From Helianthus annuus (taxonomy: Eukaryota > Streptophyta > Magnoliopsida > Asterales > Asteraceae), in NCBI RefSeq assembly GCF_002127325.2, contig NC_035444.2, forward strand, positions 84,123,675 through 84,187,674: 64,000 nucleotides of DNA, in the 5' to 3' direction. The position numbers were made by a program, and so were the translations under genes. Positions within the stretch are counted from its first letter, which is position 1. Each line of letters begins with the position of its first letter. The notes below the pieces were generated by a model, which saw only the letters and a list, made by a program, of their open reading frames with translations, did no database searches and was not told where the DNA came from. Below are positions 11,419 through 23,700 of this stretch, one piece after another.

Positions 11419-11660
11419 TTTCTTAAGTTGGTGTGTGCGGGAGCTGCTAAGGAGGATTATCAACTTATATTGATAATGGCTGCTTCAGGCATATGATGGG
11501 GGATGTGAGATTGTTGATTTATATATATTAAATGATTTAAATTGAAGTTCAAAGTGTTGAGTCGACACAGAAGATAACCTGACAGATCTTTATACTAAAG
11601 CATTTGACAGGGCTCGCTTTGAACACTTAGTCGAACTCAACGGGATGAGGAATCCTGAAT
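11419..11660 (+). pseudogene. pol: Element B pol deletion scar (protease start joined to RNase H end)
   Basis: At 11465-11515 the translation reads YIDNGCFRHMMGDVRLL, a degraded protease start (compare DSGASRHMTG in A). At 11564-11647 it reads DTEDNLTDLYTKAFDRARF onward, the end of RNase H. Integrase, RT and most of RNase H are missing between them. The junction lies between about 11516 and 11563 in AT-rich sequence. Confidence 0.82.
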
Positions 11661-13565
11661 ATCTGTTTTTTCATAAGAATTTTGTAAATAGTTTACTACT
11701 TTTCATAAAAATCAAAAACATAAAAAAAAATTGAAAAATCAAAAACAAAAAAAAAGAAAATCAAAAATGAGTTATCACTGCGTGAAAAAGGAGAGATGAT
11801 AGTACATCAGCAAGTTAGACTGTCACACTGAAATTGAACCTACATTGCTTAAGTGTGATAGCAGCTTCATCATATGATGTACCAGTAGGCAAAAGCATGA
11901 AATAATCAACTTACCAATGTGATATAAACATAAATGAACTGAATATGAGTGGGGAACACATCAGTGGTGTATGGTTTAATGACCTTAATTCTTGCGTTGA
12001 TAGATTGCAAAAATCTGAAGTTTTGGGTCTTTATACTGTTATTTCATCTGGGGATATCTTGGCTGTCTTTCTGTACAGAACTAAAATTGTACATGACCTC
12101 AGGAAAGAAAGTCACTTGGAATTAACTCATTTTTATTTAAATGTCTGTATGTTGTCCCGATACACACAATTTTGATTTGATTCTGAAATCTTCTCTGAAA
12201 AAAATCGTGTACCTCCTCTGCTGCATCAAGATATATGCTGACCTGGAGGTGCTGGGCAACGACAGCTTCTGCTGCATCCAGATACATGCTGACCTAGCTG
12301 TACGTTGTCGCGCTATAGATCTGATACACCCGAAAGAGGCCCTCAAGTGCCCAAAAGAAACCCAAGAAACCTATATCAAACTGAGAAAAACTCATTTGAT
12401 CTGTATATTATACCATCTCTGCTAAAGATCTATTCTGTTCTCTTCTCAACCTATTCCCAGTTAAGATTTCAGAAATCTGGATTGGACTTGTGAAATATGT
12501 GGTAGGGAAGATACTTGCATGATAGAGTGTGTTGTTTATATTTCCAGGATTTGATTAGTATTTATTTGGGTGTTCATAGTTAAGCAATCAAAACATGATA
12601 AAACAGATTATATGCAGACCTAGACACAGTCAGGATATCTTAAAGGATGACATCAGTATAACTCACCGACTACGATGAATCTTTGTGCATACCTTGATCG
12701 CGGGGGTATATCCTGAAGTGGGACACACTAGTATATCAGTATTAAAATTACCTTAATGTATCATATGGTAATGGTACTTGAAATGTTCATGCATTTTGTT
12801 TAAGTGGACAAACATACTGGTAATCGTTTTGAACTGTTTTTCACTAAAACATTACATAAAGAATTATATAATTGTGTGAAACAGTTTATTATGTTGATAT
12901 GATCTTCTTACCAGTGATTCTCACAAAAATAGAGTGTTTATTGTTTTGTTATTTACTTGCTTTCAGAAAATACAAAAATCCAAAAATAGTGTCTTTTTCT
13001 GTTTAAAATTCTTAACGTACGGAAAACTGTTATTCTTGGAGGAATTGTTACTGATAGGGGGAGACGGTGTTAGAAAGTGAGTTCAAAATTTTAAATCAGA
13101 CAGGTTCTTGTGTGTTGAACAAAAATTTTTGTGTGTTGGTGATGAATTTGAAAATGCTTAATTAGTGATACAGTTTACATATCTCTTGAATAATAATAAT
13201 TTATTGAAAAATTCTTATAGTTTTTCGAGATGTTTGTTTCATAGTATACAGATTGAAGCGGTATGTTGCTGAGAAGTTGCTGAAAAGATGAGAGTTTAAT
13301 TGGATGCATGGTAGAACCTCCTTTCTATATTACAGACAAAGTTGGAGAGCTTGAAGGTTGCTGTGCAAATGCTAAACTGGAGTTTACTCAAACGCTAACG
13401 TGTTGAAGATTTGGTGATTGGATGCATCAGCTTAGGGGGAGTCTGTTGCTGACAGAAGCTATTGAAGCTGAAGTTATCCAAAGACCAAAGACAGTGCAAG
13501 ACTACATGAAGATTGCAAGAAGACTGAAGACAAAGTTTTTATGAAGCTATTGTCAAGGGGGAGTT
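11661..13565 (+). other. Element B 3' noncoding region and polypurine tract
   Basis: About 1.9 kb without a credible gene. It holds an A-rich run (11700-11770), blocks that resemble the 3' region of element A, and a local repeat (TGCTGCATC...ATGCTGACCT, near 12219 and 12270). PPT-like purine tracts lie near 13057 and 13432, and the terminal AAGGGGGAGTT at 13555-13565 abuts the 3' LTR. Confidence 0.7.
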
Positions 13566-14036
13566 TGTTGGTGTATATTTGTGACAACAACTTAGATTTG
13601 GTCTTTGGATATCTTGTAATTAGTTAAACGATAAACAGTTAGCGGGTTTAGCTTTGTATTAGTGAGATAATTGAGTTTGGGCTAAACTAAACCCAGTTTG
13701 GGTCTAGTGGGACGAATTAGGCTTGCCCATGTAGTAAACCCTAGCCCAAGTTGTAAACCTTGTGTTATATAAACAAGGTTAGGCTTTAGGGTTTAGGTAA
13801 ATCAGCCAAAACAGTTGTTAGAGAGAATTTCGTGAGAGCTTACTAGCTTGGACGAATTTGTGAGAGGATTAGGGTTTTAATTGATTGTAATACCTTGGTT
13901 TGATAATCAATAGAAAACCCGGATTAAAAGTGATTTCTGTTTCTACTCATTCTGCTATATTCTGATCAAGAGGATTCCGCACTCTTGATCGGATTGACAA
14001 TTCTGTGAAGATCCATACACATCAAGGGGACCTACA
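13566..14036 (+). repeat. Element B 3' LTR
   Basis: 471 bp partner of 8082-8551, with about 7 substitutions and one inserted base by eye. It is followed by the GTTTT target-site copy, after which element A gag resumes. Confidence 0.95.
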
Positions 14037-16197
14037 GTTTTCTTTTCAACAACTTTTGGCTTCCATGTTTGTTGAGATGACGCAACCCGCTTGTAAAATT
14101 TGTCATTTTTAGTGACCAAATTCTTAACAAGTTCAGTTTTGACTTTGGTGTTGTCATTTTTCAAAACCTTTTTCTCAACAACCAATGAAGCTTTGCCCTT
14201 TTCAACAAGTTTCTTTTTCTGGATCTCAACAACTTTAGTCTTAGGCTTCAAGTTGGTACACTTTCATGCAATATGTCCAACTTGATTACATTTGAAGCAT
14301 GTTCGGGTGTCAACTACCCGACTTGTGCCTTCAGACTGAGGCTGTGAGACCTTCTTCTCAAAGAACTCTTTGTTTGATTTTGAAAAAATTTTAGATTCTT
14401 CATCAGAAAGTGAACTCGAACTTGAACTTTTCACAAACACCTTTTTCTCAGCAAACCTTCTGTTTTGAACATTCTTTTTCTGATATTTCTTACCACCCTG
14501 ATATCCACCCGACCATTTGTTTTGATTGTTGTTATAAAAACGTGGTGGTACAACAGGCTTCTTGTAGTAAGCTTTATCTTTTTCAAAATTCATTTGCCTC
14601 TTTGTCTGATTTAAAACTTTTACTTCAGACAGATGAATTTCAATCAATTTGAACACTTTTGTCAATTTAGCAACATTAACATTCTCCAGTGGAAACTCAG
14701 AATCCGAATACAACTTATCCGATCCCGACATCTTGTACATGACAAGAGTAGGTTCTTCATTTAAGTTGTTTTTTGGACTTTTGTTTTGGAATATATTTGT
14801 CCAAGAAACATTCATCTTCCTCAGTAGTGTCACTTTCAGACTTTAAAACTTTTTTAACCACACTTTTCACAACTTCAGATTGGACACTATCTTCATCGGA
14901 AGATGAAGTAAATGTGACATCAATTGTGTCCGGAAGTTTCACTTCATGAACATCTTCATCATTAACCAGCCCTGATTGTTTCATTGAATAATTGTTTAAA
15001 ACTGGTGGTAGAACTTGATGATACCCCACCCCTGTTCCATCCGAAAAGACATCTTCGCCTGCTTTGTTTTTCCCAATGGGTTTGGGAACAATGTGTTGTA
15101 AAACAAAGCTTGCGGAGTTGTAACTGTTCAGTTTCAAATGGATGCGTTCATTTTCAAGTTTAGCTTCTTAAAATTGAAGCTTCAACTTAGCAATTTCATC
15201 CAGTTGCTGGTTGATTAACTCTTCCTTAACTCTAAGAACACCTTTCAGTTGAACATTTTCTTTGTCTGTCTTACCATTTCTTTCATCAGAATCTTTAACC
15301 GTTCGTTTTAGCTTCTGAAAATTTTCTGAGATTTGACGATTTTCAAGAATCAATTTTTCATTTTCTTTCCTAATTCTTTCTACGTCATTTTTATCGTTTT
15401 CAATTTTCTCAGTTAATTCTTTTAGTTTGTCATTCGAAGCTTTCAACAGTTTATCACGGTTTAAGATCTGATCTTCAACACTTCTGACTCTACCAGTCAG
15501 TTCTTCAACCTTCTTACCACTAAGGTAAGCAACTGTACTACAAACTTTGCACTCTTTCATGCAATTTTTGCAGTTGTTCTCAGATTTAACATTCTTATCT
15601 GACTCATGTGTATCATTTGAACTGACCTTGTTTTTGGACTCAGTTCCAGAACCATAAACTACCTCTAGTTCTTTTGCAGCTAGGACCTTGTCAGCCATCT
15701 TCTTCAAGTTTTCAGCAGTGAATTCTTGTGATGTATCAATAATTCCATCATCAATCTTCTTAGGTTGCAGTTCTTTTTCTTTCTCTTTCTCTTTCTCATC
15801 AGATTCTCCTCCTCCCCACCATTCTCTCTGTCTGGCTTTTTCTTCATCAGCAAGCTATTTAGTGAGAACTTCAATATCAACAGTATCTGGAACCACAACT
15901 ATGTTCCCATTAGGATCAAGATAACATTCTCTATCAGGATCCCATCGCCTTGCTTTCTTTACTTCCATCCATGTACGATAGATTTTGCCTTTCATGACTT
16001 GAGATGTTGCCTTCCTGTTCACATACTTCACTTCTTCAGATTTGTTATCTTTAAACGGAACAATCTTTGCTGTTGTGAAGGCATATCCAACTGCGCCTTC
16101 CTCAGGCAAAACATCACTCCAATCATAACCTTCATCATCATGAAAAACTGCAAGTGCCCTGGATTTTTCTTTGGGTGCCTCCTCTATCTGCTTCATC
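14037..16197 (-). pseudogene. gag: Element A gag, C-terminal coiled coil and second zinc knuckle
   Basis: Continuation of the long gag typical of Sirevirus-like Copia. Segments: 16196-15855 (acidic, contains YDWSDVLPEEG), 15707-15168 (Lys/Glu-rich heptad-like coiled coil, with a cysteine cluster CKNCMKECKVC), 15137-14757 (acidic), 14833-14264 (Ser/Lys-rich, ending in a second zinc knuckle that starts CFKCNQVGHIA and is cut by a stop before its last cysteine), and 14251-14037 (basic). Element B interrupts the sequence at 14037, and reading resumes at 8081. The segments lie in different frames with stops between them. A coiled-coil gag tail with two zinc knuckles fits particle assembly and RNA binding. 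Confidence 0.8.
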
Positions 16198-17569
16198 CTG
16201 GGAGGTTCTGCTTTATTCTGATGATAAATTGCCCTTTCGTAATAATCCTCTCGAAAAGCATTTGCAGTATCATTAGTGTAAGCATTTCTACACTCACGCT
16301 TAAAGTGACCTTTCTATTTACATTTAAAGCATGTCACTTTTGACTTGTCAAAGCCTAACTTGGTAGAAGGTCCACCAATAGACTGTCTTCCGGTAATCTC
16401 CATGAATCGTTGCGCTCTTCTCACTACACTAGCCATACACCACCTTATATCAATCAACTCCATCTCCTCAGGGTCGATCTGATCGTAATCTTCCTTTGTT
16501 AGGTTGGTGTTGCCTATCTTTCCTGCAACGAGACTTTCGTACGATTCTAACACAGACGCTAAAAACACCATCTGTTATTTAGTAGATTCTTCACTGAAAT
16601 TCTGACCATTCTTCATATCCACAGCAATGTTGCATTGAAAGAGATTCTTTGATGCAGATTGATTTGAAGTACTTGACGAAGAACCACCATGATAGCCACT
16701 GCTAGGAGTTTCTTGATTCATTGTGTTTGAACTTTCTGCTGAAAAGGCTGTCTTAGGAGATGCAGTCTTTGGAATCATACTGCCTCTGTAATACAGTTCC
16801 ACATTCTGCTGATAAGATGTGTTATTGACTTTATTGGATTGTTTGATCTCCAATTCATGGCTTTCCAGTCTTTCTATAAGCAGATCAACCTTCAAATCAG
16901 CCGGCTTTATCGTATTCTTCAGCATCAATGCAAAATACTGCCAGTCTTGCTCATTCGGTAGTGCGTCAAACAATTTGTCTACCAGCTCTTCTTGAGTGTA
17001 AATGATGTCATGTCTAGCAAGCTCCATCTTCAGATGCCCAAATCTCTCAATCATCTTGAAAACATACTCGTTCTTTAAACAACCAAACAAATCAAACTCT
17101 TTTCGTAACAGTTTCTTTTTTTTCTTAACTATTTCAGCACTACCAATACATTTTATTTTTAATTTTTCCCAAAGGTCTCTCGAATCTTTGTACTCGATCA
17201 GTGCGATAATATCATCTCGGACAGATTGGTGAAGCAGAGCACACTTTTGTTCAGCAACATATCTTTCAATTTAATTTTCTTCCAAGTTTTCATAGTCTGA
17301 TCTCCCCAAATCAAAGCCATTTTTCAAACTACTCCAACTGGGATAAGCAAACGCTTTAAGCCATTCTTCGAATCTTGTAGCCCACCTGTTGTAATCTTCA
17401 ATAGCCATCAACTTGGGCGGCTTGTTATATGTTCCATATGCACTGTCTACGCTCATAGCATCCGAAAGAATTTTCTTTGCACTCGGTGTTGGTGTAGTTC
17501 AGTCGTGTTGTTTGATGTGCCATCTCCTGACCCACTGGTAAATGCAAACACGTCACTAAATGGATTCAT
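16198..17569 (-). pseudogene. gag: Element A gag, capsid part
   Basis: Copia gag, structural protein of the particle. The likely start is the ATG at 17569-17567 (MNPFSDVF). The frame is broken soon after, then resumes at 17456 (MAIEDYNRWATRFEEW, the conserved gag W region), with a stop near 17271. It continues in other frames at 17090-16575 (MIERFGHLKMEL; SPKTAFS) and 16571-16314 (NLTKEDYDQIDPEEMELID). The first zinc knuckle near 16280-16330 carries an in-frame stop directly after CFKCK. Homologous throughout to the L gag. At least four lesions make it a pseudogene. Confidence 0.85.
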
Positions 17570-17639
17570 GAAATCATCTATCTTTCAAGTACCTGAAACA
17601 GTCAACAAACACTTAGAAAAATTTTGGAATTTTGAAAAT

Positions 17640-17990
17640 TGCAATTTCAAACGGAATTAGTTCGAATGGAATTGCTCAAACGGAATTCCCACTCAAAAGG
17701 AATTAAGCTTTTCAAACTAAATTACCCAACAATCTCTAATTCCGTGCGGAATTAGATCAATTGCAAACGAAATTAAGCTAATTGAAGCGGAATTAGGTAC
17801 TCTGAAGCGGAAATAGTAATTCCGTTTGTACTTTCAAGCGAAATTAAGTCCCGTTTGAAATTTCAAGCGAAATTAAGAACAATATGTCTAATTTCGTGCG
17901 GTATTAGGATTTAGTTCAAACGGAATTATGATGACGTCATTATGTGCGATCAGTTTTTCAAGCGGAATTAAAAGTTTTATCAGTTTTAAG
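17640..17990 (-). repeat. Leader motif array of element A
   Basis: About 18 degenerate copies of a motif close to AAGCGGAATTA, some inverted (TAATTCCG), in 350 bases between the primer site and gag. The same motif also occurs in the LTR. It is noncoding. A structured RNA element for packaging or dimerisation is one possibility, but function is unknown. Confidence 0.8.
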
Positions 17991-18159
17991 TCGAATTTTA
18001 GTCCAATTCTTTCAAGGATTAGATAAAACTATGTTTCGCTTGTAATATGTGAAAATCAGGTCATTTTGTCCGTTCAATCTTGTTCAAATCAGAAAAGTAG
18101 GAGTAGAAGTAAGAGAATCCAATGAAATCAAGCTGATTGGTATGAACTCCTCGTCCTGA

Positions 18160-18171
18160 GTTCTGATACCA
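18160..18171 (-). other. Element A primer binding site (tRNA-Met)
   Basis: The minus strand reads TGGTATCAGAAC two bases after the 5' LTR. This matches the TGGTATCAGAGC site complementary to initiator tRNA-Met except at one position. It fixes the orientation of A. Confidence 0.9.
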
Positions 18172-18173
18172 CT

Positions 18174-18632
18174 TGTTGGATCATCGTGTGACCCTAACGA
18201 GTCAATCCGATGAGTTCAGCATCAAAAACAAAGGCGAAATCAGTGTAATTGATGTAAAACAGCTTGTTCCTTTCTAATTATCTTCTTATTGATTGATTCT
18301 GAGCTTTTTACAATTTTGATAACAATTCGGCAGCACCTCGACTCTGAATCTATGACCTAATTCCGTTCCAAATGAACGACAAGATCAGGTATTTATAGAC
18401 AAGGCTAATTCCGCTTGAACCGTTCACGCGGAATTAAGTTTCAAACGGAATTACCTAATTCTATGCGGAATTAGTTAATTTCGCTTGAACATCTAATTCC
18501 CTTTGAATGACACTAAACACCTTTCAAGCGGAATTACCTATATACTCGTTTTCTCGATTTACGTGCCCTGGTCTATTTAGTACATTACAAGACTCTATAA
18601 AGACGAAGTTAACAGACATCAGTGCATCAACA
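18174..18632 (-). repeat. Element A 5' LTR
   Basis: 459 bp LTR at the transcription start side of element A. On the minus strand a TATA box (CTATAAATACC) lies at about 18390-18400, with GCGGAATTA/TAATTCCGC inverted motifs upstream of it (about 18405-18535). It is followed by two bases and the primer binding site. Confidence 0.95.
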
Positions 18633-18637
18633 ATATC

Positions 18638-19496
18638 TTCAGTTTCTCGCTATGGCTCGGATTGACGAAGGCGATAGACATAAATGCACTAACAGAAAAT
18701 CTTAGAGAAAAGGTACAAATCAGCGAAATAATTGTTGAAAAACTGAAAAGAGATTTTAAAAGAAGAATTGTTGAAAAAGACCTTGAAATAAGCAGTTTGA
18801 AACATGAAGCATCCATAACCAAGGATCAACTCCAATCAATGATAGAAAAATATCAAAATTGTAAATAGGAGTTGGAATCCACAAAAATCACCTGTGAAAG
18901 GTGGGTGGAGTCCTGCAATGGTTATGATATGCTCTTAGAAAAACAAAAAAAGAGTAATGTGAAGTTTGGTGTTGGTTTTAGAAAATATGACCAAGAACAA
19001 GAAACCAATACTTCCATTGACTCTGAGATGGTTGAAATTATACCAACCACATCAACTAGTAAAGAAATCAAGATCGCTGAACCTAGTGGCAAGAAAATAA
19101 CCCTTGAAAAGCCACTAAGTTCCATTCAATCGAAAAAACAAAAGTATGAGTTTAAACCTACTTGGTCAAATGAATGTGTTGTTCTTGAGAATTTCAGACT
19201 AGTTGACTTCATGAACCTAAATGGTCTTGACCCACCCAAGATAAAAATTATTCCTGTTACCTACTCTCAAACAAATGTTAAAACATATGTTGCTGAAAAG
19301 AGAGATAATGGTACCAAGAAAGATAAAATTCCAGCTTTGCCATGTAAATTTTGTGGAAAAAATTTATTTGGCAAACGACAATTTCAAGTTAAAAGCCTGT
19401 GATATTAATCTAACTAACAACATCGATGAATCTTCACTTGGGTGCACCATTTGTGGAAAACTCAATCATCTGACTCAACAATGTTCCTTTCTATAA
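18638..19496 (+). pseudogene. gag: Element C gag, C-terminal part
   Basis: Homologous to the D gag at 62854-64000: coiled-coil block ENLREKVQ and SITKDQLQSMIEKYQ, then ITCERWVESCNGYDMLLEKQ, FGVGFRKYDQE, ITLEKPLSS and FKPTWSNE. It is interrupted by an in-frame TAG near 18867. The tail near 19340-19490 has cysteine motifs (CKFCGKN..., then CTICGKLNHLTQQCSF, a CCHC zinc knuckle) with a frameshift between them. Broken in at least two places; N-terminus missing. Confidence 0.8.
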
Positions 19497-20793
19497 CCCT
19501 ATGATATAAATGAAAATAGGTCAAGAAAGAAAATGAATTTCAAAAGGGATGATGGGCCCATTAATAGGCTTCCCCAACCACTCCCCAAAAGAGTTGAGTT
19601 ATACCACACATCTATCCCACACAATTTGAACCAACATCATGCACAAAGTTGGTTAAACATCTGTTGCACTACAAAACCCACTCCCTAGAGGCCATGGGCA
19701 ACCACCATGCGCCAGGGTACCTTATAGGTATGAAGAACTTGTGCACCAGCCCCAAAAGCCAATGGCAAATAGACATCTACATGGGTACAACTATCTCATT
19801 GGGAATGGTCAACCACCAGTCGACCCAAATGTGCAAGCACTTGCAGGGGGTCAAAATAACTATTTGAGATAATGCAAAAACTTCTTGTGACAAATGGCCA
19901 ATCCCAAGGAACCATTACAGTGGTTGACAACACCACACCCAAAGCAGATAATGTTTTGGGTCATCTGCAAAATTGACCCATTCACCACTGTCTGCAGGGA
20001 ACTTCTTTTGGCAATTTGAAAATGCAAAGGGATGATACCCAAGCATATATCTCTACCCTATTAATAAAAGAAAGAAAATGTTTCAAAATGCACCAAAAAG
20101 TTCCTACAACATTAATATGTTGTTTTTTAAAACAAGAAAAAAATCAAAATTGATGTTTTTAAAACAAAGAAAAGATGGATGAAATCAACAAAAACAAAAA
20201 TCTGTTTAAAAGAGTGTAACATCTGTTTAAGTGGTTCAAAACTATGTCTAACCTTGGTTAAACACCATTTAAAACAAAAGAACCATTGTTTTACCAACCA
20301 GTGTTTGACAACAAAAGTCAAACTGATCCCCTATTTCATCAAAACTCACCACTGTTTTCACTCAAAACTTTATTTAACCCAACATAGGTTTCAAACATGG
20401 GTTTACATCCATCTGTTGACCAAAAGTCAAAAAGATGTTCAAACCACGGATTTGGCCACCCAAACGTCTGTTGAGTACAACAGATGTTTCAAACAAATAT
20501 TTTGAAAAGAGACCTTTTCTATCTTCATCAAAGGGTTTCCTTAAAAGGACCCACTTTCTAAACAAAGGTTTGCCATAACAAATAGAAACTAGCCACATGT
20601 ACCAAAAAGGTAACCGTTGGCGACGCTGGCATCCTTGTTCCCCTCTTCCAACAGAGTTTTCACTTCACTATATTTCATCAAATCAAAAGCATTTCAAAAC
20701 AGAAAAAATCTGAAATCGCAATCGCCTTTCATTGCTTTCAATCAAAAGATTATCAATTTAATAGATTTTCAAAATATTTGATCATATTTCACC
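19497..20793 (+). other. Element C: decayed segment where pol should be
   Basis: 1.3 kb with no protease, integrase, RT or RNase H similarity that I can find in any frame. The first part looks like decayed gag tail (19530-20060). From about 20100 it resembles in composition and motif content (ACCACTG, AACATCTGTT) the spacer between RNase H and the env-like gene in D. Pol was deleted. Confidence 0.6.
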
Positions 20794-23700
20794 ATGGCTC
20801 TCGAACTGAAAACTTGTCACAACTATTTTTCGTATCTTGTAAAACATAGCAAGAACACGGTCTTCCATACCATCATTGACATTATCACCTCATCCAAATA
20901 CATTCATATACTCATTGCAAAAAGCCCCCATCCATCTAACCACCCTCATGGAATTTCGTGCGAATGGAAAACTTTCGCTTCAAAACAAAATGCCTCATCT
21001 CATCACTTCCACCATCAATAAAGAACATGTAGAAATTACTGCAAAATCCATCTCCAACATGTTCTGTCTACAAGATTTGGCAGGTACGGAAACTTTCCCC
21101 AAAAATGACTTGCAAAATGAGTTCATAGAAAGGGGCTATGAAGGTCAAATGGTGGGAGCAACACTTTATAAACCAAAGTTCCCACCAGAAATGAAATTCT
21201 TATTCCATACCTTCTTGGTTTGCTTATCAGCAAAGACCACTACTTTTAATGAAATTCCCCTATATCTGGGGTATGCAATTTTGGGAAATTCAAATCACAA
21301 GCAATCCTAGACACTGTTTATGGATTTGGTAGCAAACATAAAAGCAATCAAGAGAGGCACTGGTAGTCCTTTTAAATCTTTCCACGATTGTTAAGATTTT
21401 ACCTCAAAAATGTCTTAAGACAATAGAGCTTTGAATAAGGTGAAACGCTTGAAAGTAACAGTCTTTCAGATGAAACTTTTACACGCATGATGACTAAGAG
21501 TCGAGAAAATATGGTAGAATAAAACATTTTACAAAACCAAGCAACAGATGTTGTAACATCTGTTGTTGAGCCCACTACTCCTGGTGACAAAGTGCACAAC
21601 CCAGCACTACGGAACACACACCAGAAATTTCCATACAAACCACTTCCATTCCCATCTCCAAATCCAAAAGAAAAACTAAAAAGAAAGGATCACTAGGGGT
21701 TGAGATGCCAGAGATACCTGTTGTAACACAAATGCAGCTAACATATGTTGTTACTTCCTTACAACAGATGCAAACAATCTCCACCTATCCAAACTCCTCA
21801 CTCATCCTCACAAAAGATGAGTGGTGTAAGCACATAGGACACTTCTCTGACCACACCTCCACTAACTAAAACTGTCCCATCATCACTTTAAAAATTGCTT
21901 GATGCAATTGATACAACTGACTTGAACATACCTAGTTCCCCTCAACGATAAATCACAGAGAGTACATTTCAACAAGTGACTAGGGCAAGTTCAAGGATCA
22001 TTGCTACCCCACAAGCAGACGAGGCAACACCTCCTGTGTCTCAAGACACAAAGGCATGTAATTCACGTGGGGCAGCTACTACAACTATAGATGCAACAGT
22101 CTCACAATTGGATAGTTATTACATTATTAAGACCCCCTTAAAGGCAACAAGTGTTGAGATAATAGTCTCTTTACCAGTTGGAAGTCCCCAGTACCAAGAA
22201 AAAGGGGTACCTAGTTCAAAACTAGGTACAACTACCTCAGGTGGGAATTCAAATGATCCTTTTAGCTTAGGTGATGGATTAAACTATCCTGAATTAACGT
22301 AGAGAGTCACCAAATTGGAAAAATCTGTTGAAGAAATCAGAGACATGATGAAAATTTTCGTCGAAAACTCTAGAACTCCACCATCAAATGCAGAAATTGT
22401 AAAATAAATGTGTGATCGTGTTCAACCATACCTACACCTTCAAAAGCAATCTGTAGAAGAAAGATATTCTATGCAAATAGAGTTGATACGTCAAATAGTG
22501 GATGCCACGTACAAAGATACTCAGGATGAAGTTAAAGCCATCAAAGACTTTATCTTTGAAAATACTGGTAAAACTCTCACTCTCCCTAAGTATGAAGATG
22601 ATGCCAAAAGGGGGAGGAAGATTGCATGAAGAAGCTCCCACCTTTAGTAAAAAGGCTGGAAAAAGGCCTGACATTGTTGCACTTAAAAAGGCAAGACAAG
22701 AAGAAATTGCCAAAGAAGTGGAGAAGCGAAAGAAGAGGGATACAATGGAAGCCAACATGCTGATAACAGTGCAAGAGATCATTGAACGAAAGAAAATTCA
22801 AGATAACCAGGGTTCTTCAATAGAGGTTCCAATAGAGGATACTCAAAACACTACTACAACTATCCCAACCACTGTCACAACATCCATCACTCAAACCACT
22901 GCTTCCACTGTCCAAACATCTATTGCCATTACAAAAGTGGCAACAAAGGTTACAACTACTCAACCACCACCACTAACACACAAGTCCCTAAAGGACTCCT
23001 CAAAAGAAAACCAACAACACTGCCTCGACAACCACTATAAAAAACACAAACACCATAAACCAGAACCAGGAGAACTAAATTCATTTCCCAAGACGATGAT
23101 GAAGAAACTCCTGATGCATCTCCTATTAAAACCACAACCCACACAACCTCATACATCTCATCTCAACCATCAACTACCACAACCATAACTCTTACCATGA
23201 TAACTCCACCTGCAAGACCAACCCCCACCATACTTGACCCATGGGATTAGAAAATATAACAAAAGAGATACAATCTTTCTATTCCACAACTAACATCAGC
23301 CAACTTAACTTTCCATCCCTCAAAAGATATCAAAAGCCTAAAAATGTACAAGAGTACCTAGAACTGAAGGTTATACAGGCTGAAAAGATAGTTGCTTTCA
23401 AAAGTAAACGAAAAGTGATAAGGAGGCTCAGCGAATTATGTGTGTAGAATTCACAAAATTGAACAGACTTGAAGATTTCGCAAAAGATGTTAGCCAAAAG
23501 GCTTCTCAAGGACTAGTAAGTAACCCTAACCTCAAAAAGGAACTAAGGGAAGATTATCTGGAGTTCATCATGAAAAATATACCTTATAGAGCCTCAAGAG
23601 CTCAATTCTCTGGTCGAACTACAGAAGTCCTTCTGGAAGAAATCACAAGGATTGAGATGTTAAGGCTCAATCCAGATATCAAGCCCACTCCACCCAACTG

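Larger units (their letters stand above)
8082..14036 (+). mobile_element. Element B: gag-only Copia derivative nested in A
   Basis: 5955-bp element flanked by GTTTT (8077-8081 and 14037-14041). LTRs of about 470 bp run TGTTGGTG to CCTACA. Primer site and PPT show plus orientation. It encodes a gag with zinc knuckle but has lost almost all of pol: a scar of the protease start (11465-11515) is joined to the last 28 codons of RNase H (11564-11647). It therefore depended on enzymes from another element, like the TR-GAG class of nonautonomous elements. The LTRs differ by about 7 substitutions and one indel, fewer than those of its host A, as the nesting requires. Confidence 0.93.
2151..18632 (-). 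mobile_element. Element A: Copia LTR retrotransposon (Sirevirus-like), degenerate
   Basis: Full-length element flanked by ATATC (2146-2150 and 18633-18637). LTRs start TGTTGGATCA and end in CAACA when read on the plus strand. The primer site next to the right LTR and the polypurine tract next to the left LTR both show transcription on the minus strand. Order along the element: 5' LTR, primer site, repeat-rich leader, gag, protease, integrase, RT, RNase H (the Copia order), long 3' noncoding region, PPT, 3' LTR. Stops and frameshifts occur in gag and pol, so it is not autonomous. Element B (8082-14036) interrupts it between gag and protease. Long gag and several PPT-like tracts suggest a Sirevirus. 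The LTRs differ by about 14 substitutions in about 460 bp plus one 20-bp indel. Confidence 0.93.

Noticed and set aside
12099..12493. Cys/Ile-rich short frames on both strands in element B
   Set aside because: Noncoding 3' region with a local duplication (TGCTGCATC...); no homology or consistent frame.
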